DNA of 64,000 nt from Rotaria socialis. Lineage: Eukaryota > Rotifera > Eurotatoria > Philodinida > Philodinidae. Shown piece after piece: positions 60,055 through 64,000 of this stretch. The stretch is from assembly GCA_905331475.1 (NCBI GenBank), contig CAJNYU010001792.1, positions 127,738 to 191,737 of the forward strand, in the 5' to 3' direction. Position numbers and translations under genes: made by a program. The number at the start of each line of letters is the position of its first letter. Within the stretch, counting starts at the first letter, position 1. A model generated the notes under the pieces. It saw only the letters and a program-made list of their open reading frames with translations. It did no database searches and had not been told where the DNA came from.

Positions 60055-63000
60055 TTACACAAGATAGCCTTCACCAGGCAACAATGATTTCGATGATATC
60101 AATACCAATTGCGATCGTACATGTTTTAATGAATCTAATAAACGAGTTTGTTCATCAAGTGTTATACTATTTCCAATAATATCATGCAAATCTGATTGGT
60201 TAAAATGGCATATCTGTGATAGGTTCGTATAACCAGCACTCATAAATAATCGTATTAAACGATCGAGTTGTAAATTATGAAGCCAGTCTATGATAGATGT
60301 TACTTGAGCAAAATTAGGCTGATCGGGATGATTGACGAAAACGAATCTGTAAAAAGCAAAAAGAGTCAATCGTTGAAATCGAATCAAAACAAACAATTTC
60401 GTTTTCTACCGTTGTTTTGCTAGTGAAAGAAGTCGACTAGGTACTTGAATAAATTGCGTTAATTGTTGAACGATATCTGTAAATTTTGGTCGTTCCAAAT
60501 ATTCTTCATTCCAACAGATAAGCATTAACTTGTATAATACATCAGGACAACCCTAAATATAGATGTCAATTTATATAATGATGTCGTTTGCTCAAGTAGG
60601 AGTACAAACCATGGGTGGTGGAAGACGATAGGAATTTTTAATTGCTTTAATCACATCTTGATTTGACCAATTCCAAAAAGGTCTTTCACCAAATGAAACA
60701 ACTTCCCAACATAATACACCGAAGCTCCACACATCGGATGCCGACGTAAATTTACGATAATCAATGGCTTCAATGGCTGTCCAACGTATTGGAATCTTAC
60801 CACCTTTTGTAGTATAACTATCACCATCATCGATTTCACGACTTAAACCAAAATCAGCTACTTTACATATGAGATCTTTATTTACAAGAATATTTCGTGC
60901 TGCTAAATCCTATTCAAGTAAAAGATACAATATTAAAAACAAAACAAAAAATTCTTTTCAATTCAATTTACTCGATGAACATATTTCATATCTGATAGAT
61001 ATTTCATGCCAGATGCAATACCACGTAACATACGTGTTAACTGCAATGCATCAAGACATTTATTTCCTTCATTTGCCTAAATATAAATATTTTTCGTTTT
61101 TTTTGTTTAGCAGCTTTTTATTTTTTATTTACTCGAAGATATGCATCTAATGAACCATTTTCCATATATTCAGTTACAATCATAATAGGATGATGTTTTG
61201 TTACAACACCTTCCAAGTAAATAACATTTTCATCGTCAAATTGTCCCATTATGCTAGCTTCAGATAAGAAATCTAAACGAGTTTTTTCTATTGCGCCTTG
61301 TTTTAATGTTTTTATTGCAACTGGTACATCTTTCATCATATTTGGTTTACGCAGTTTGCCTCGACAGACATCACCGAATTCGCCTTTTAATAGAAGAAGA
61401 AAAAAAACAACTAAGATAGATGGATGGATGCATAGATTATGATGATGCAAGTGACACATATTATCTTGAATGTTCGATCCTTTTGTTCGTCTCCATCCAA
61501 TGATCTATGGCGTGATGATAGTCTCTCAACAGCCGTCTTTTCTCATCAATTAAATGAATTTACGTAAGTCCTACAGCAAAGGAAGCAGAAGCAATTCATG
61601 TTGATTGACCGAATGCACATCAATAAGAGGTTTCGCCTTTTTCTTTTTATTCTTTTCTCTGTTCCGGGTCATCCCTTATTCTCATATGTGAACGATGGAA
61701 ATAAAATAAAATAATAAGAAAGAACAACCATTTTACGTAATATTAACTTCAAGATTAATAAGTAACACGCAAGCATATCCGATTTTAATTATAGACACTT
61801 ACCACCGCCGATGACTGATTCAATAACTATTAAATTAGGATCCAATTCACGTGCAAAATCTCTTACAGCTTTTGTTGGATCTTCATACTAAAAAGATCGT
61901 ATAATAAAATATACATTCGATACACGAATCATATTAATACGAACTGTATGAGGATCGATGTATGTTTTCGATGTTGTTGGAATCGGAGGCCATAATGGTG
62001 CTGACCCTACAAATGTATACATACATTTATAGATATAAATGAAAAATATGATAGGAAAATGTCTGTTCTTTTTATCGTAGTAACAGACCAAATTTAGAAA
62101 ACTCAATCATTCAATCAATCTTGTTGCCTTCTAGTAAAATGTCAAGGTCAAGAAATACAAGGCAAATATCTAATGATTAATCAGGCAGTTCGATCATACA
62201 AGCACCCACACGCACACAGACATAAGCACTTACAGCCAGAATTGAAGAATGCATCGGGCCCATAATGACCACTCACTAGAAATAAGAAGATGATAAGCAT
62301 ATTAAAAAGAAATGTAAAGTCTACGAAGCAAGATGATAGAAGCATAAGTTAAAGATGCAAGCTAGAAAATAATGAGACCAATAATTTACATTGCGTTATC
62401 GTTTGATTTGTTGGATTACTTGAATAGCGTAACATCATAGGTCGATAGCCACCTGTAAGAACTATGATCCCACTTACTCGTTAAATACACACAAGTATGA
62501 TAAAAGAGAAAAGCTCTATACAAACCTTGTCGTTTTTGATAGTCTAATGATTCACAATCACTTGCTGTTTTCAATCGACATGTTCGTCTTCTACAGAAAC
62601 AAAATTTAAAATAGGAAAATTTAATTTAAGAAACAAAAATGTGTTTTTTTTATCTCTTACTTTTTCGAATAAATAAATGCTAAAATAATAACTGTAATAA
62701 GTAATAGAAGAATAATAAATGGTCCAATAAGAAGTATGGTTTTGTTTTCAACAAATTTGGTTGTAACATCAGTTAATTTCGTATTTGCTAAATATTGTTC
62801 ATCGACTAATAGTGAACTTACAGAAAGTGATTTCTCTTGTGTATATAAACTCCAACCAAAACGTGTATGACCACGTAGTTGAAATTTATAATTATCCGAT
62901 TGTGTTATCAATGTAAAATTATTGAATAGAAGTGTTCGAAGAAATTTTCTATTATCATCATTTAATGGCCAATAACGTATTTGATATTGATCAAAATCAT

Positions 63001-64000
63001 TCGATGACCATGATATTATTATTGTATTCAATGATATTCGTCGAATATTTATATCACGAATTAATTTTGGTACTATGATAAAAACAAAATTAGAAAGATA
63101 ATAGCAAGTTTTTTTTTTTGTTCTTAATACTTGGTCGTTTTGTTGTAAATGATAAATCAACTGATTTACTTAATAAATGTGTAGATAGATGTTCAGCATA
63201 GAGTTCAATATTATAATTTGTATCAGCATCAAGACCCAACATTTGTACACTAAAATAAAGATTTTTATGTTTTAAAACAAAAAATAAAAAATAAAATAAG
63301 AAAGAAATAATTTATCTGCGATAAATACCTTGAACCATTAATAAATGTACGATTTGGTTGATACGATATGTAAGATTCACAAGGTATAAGTCGACCTTCG
63401 ACTAAACGATTACATTCTATACGATAAACAATATCATTTGCATTGTCTATTGATCGTTTCCAAGATATTTTAATTGATGCTTGATCAATATCATCGACTG
63501 TTACATTTTGTGGTTCGATAGGACTTCCTATGAATAAATATTGAATAAGAAAGATGATTTATTAATGATATGAGATTATTTACCAAAGCAAGGTGAATTG
63601 GATAATGATGCATTAAGACGAAAGAAGCCATCATTACATATACACGACGATGCACCTTTATCTTTTGTATGACTATTCAATGGACAACGTTCACATCGAT
63701 AATTATTACTAATAGTTGATTTAAAAGTGCCAATTGAACACGCTTCAAAAAAGAAACAAAAAAGAAATACTTTTTTTTTCTTTTGATTTCCTGCGTGTCT
63801 TTATGAGGCGTAAAAAAAGTGGATACCATCTGCCGCTGCTTTTTTTTCTCGTTTAAGTACATGTATATGTTCATAAATACTCTTATATCCATTCTTTCTC
63901 TTGTCTAATGTTGCAATGATTACAGTTAAAATGGATACTTTTTTTTTTGGTTGTATGTGTCCGTCTCTCCCAGATGGTGTGAGTTGACAAGCTCGTTAGA
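60055..64000 (-). CDS. Eph-type receptor tyrosine kinase, N-terminal exons beyond window
   Basis: At least 14 exons run from 63742 down to 60055; the gene continues past the right edge. The most N-terminal visible exon (63584-63742) is the cysteine-rich Eph module ([19 protein letters not shown]). Two fibronectin-III domains follow (63328-63527, 63131-63249, 62661-63072), then a membrane span ([20 protein letters not shown]) and the juxtamembrane motif TYIDPHT...YEDP. The kinase has glycine loop GGGEFGDV, VAIK lysine, HRDLAARN and DFG, all intact, with [11 protein letters not shown] after the activation loop. A SAM domain ([19 protein letters not shown]) precedes a C terminus ending EGYLV, a possible PDZ ligand. 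Eph receptors bind ephrins in contact-dependent signalling. Several small juxtamembrane exons (62234-62275, 62390-62452, 62526-62590) are inferred from splice motifs and are less certain. Confidence 0.92.

Noticed and set aside
1-64000. tRNA or rRNA genes
   Set aside because: I looked for a GGTTCGA/GGTTCAA T-loop with pairing acceptor arms and found no convincing cloverleaf; a covariance-model scan would be needed to exclude one.
1-64000. Horizontally acquired bacterial or fungal genes, which are common in bdelloids
   Set aside because: Every gene with a recognisable family has a clear animal orthologue and spliceosomal introns; the unrecognised ones show no bacterial features.

Overview
The window is AT-rich animal nuclear DNA carrying compact, intron-dense genes. 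Most introns are about 50-70 bases with GT..TTTAG/CAG ends. Orthologues of animal proteins are obvious: FAF2, papilin, hnRNP A/B, selenoprotein N, TVP23, ACBD3, C3orf38, RNase T2 and an Eph receptor. A decayed NHL-repeat gene, small non-autonomous hAT-like elements and the gene style point to a rotifer, most likely a bdelloid such as Adineta or Rotaria. That assignment is inference. Exon boundaries were read by hand from frame continuity and splice motifs; the summed exons come out in frame for FAF2, the 747-aa protein, the two-knot secreted protein, the hnRNP, SelN, TVP23, ACBD3, C3orf38, RNase T2 and the four-TM protein.

Layout. 1.4-4.05 kb (+): FAF2, converging on a papilin-like matrix gene (4.36-9.86 kb, -). 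9.9-12.0 kb: a divergent intergenic region, then a lineage-specific, probably lipid-anchored protein (12.0-15.0 kb, +). 15.9-17.6 kb (-): a Q/P-rich cytoskeletal-looking protein. 18.4-19.5 kb (-): a small secreted protein with two knottin-like cysteine patterns. 19.5-22.6 kb: non-coding, with a clean hAT-like MITE. 22.6-23.8 kb (+): a C2H2 zinc-finger protein, 145 bases from a convergent syntaxin-like gene (24.0-25.7 kb, -) whose intron carries a nested palindrome with a 28-base minisatellite core.

25.7-34.7 kb is an accessory, repeat-rich island. It holds an NHL-repeat pseudogene, a 1.35-kb inverted repeat with a roughly 420-base insertion in one arm, a 2.04-kb hAT-like element with 8-base target duplications and a second MITE inside it, and faint coding fossils. 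No intact gene was found there.

34.7-37.7 kb (-): a four-RRM hnRNP A/B-type protein with a polyQ tail. 39.9-42.25 kb (+): selenoprotein N with an in-frame UGA in the SC(U)G motif and a candidate SECIS hairpin in the 3' flank. 43.4-44.7 kb (-): TVP23, head-to-head with ACBD3/GCP60 (45.1-48.9 kb, +); both are Golgi-linked. 49.4-52.2 kb (+): C3orf38 orthologue, tail-to-tail with an RNase T2 (52.4-54.0 kb, -). 56.2-57.6 kb (+): a four-TM protein and a secreted protein of unknown function. 60.06 kb to the right edge (-): an Eph receptor tyrosine kinase whose N-terminal exons lie outside the window.

The genes do not form one pathway. Shared themes are ER/Golgi membrane biology (FAF2, syntaxin-like, SelN, TVP23, ACBD3) and secreted or matrix proteins (papilin, knottin-like, RNase T2, Eph). 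The most unusual items are the transposon island, the SelN UGA with its SECIS candidate, the double RRM-pair hnRNP, the thrombospondin-free papilin and the two-knot secreted protein.
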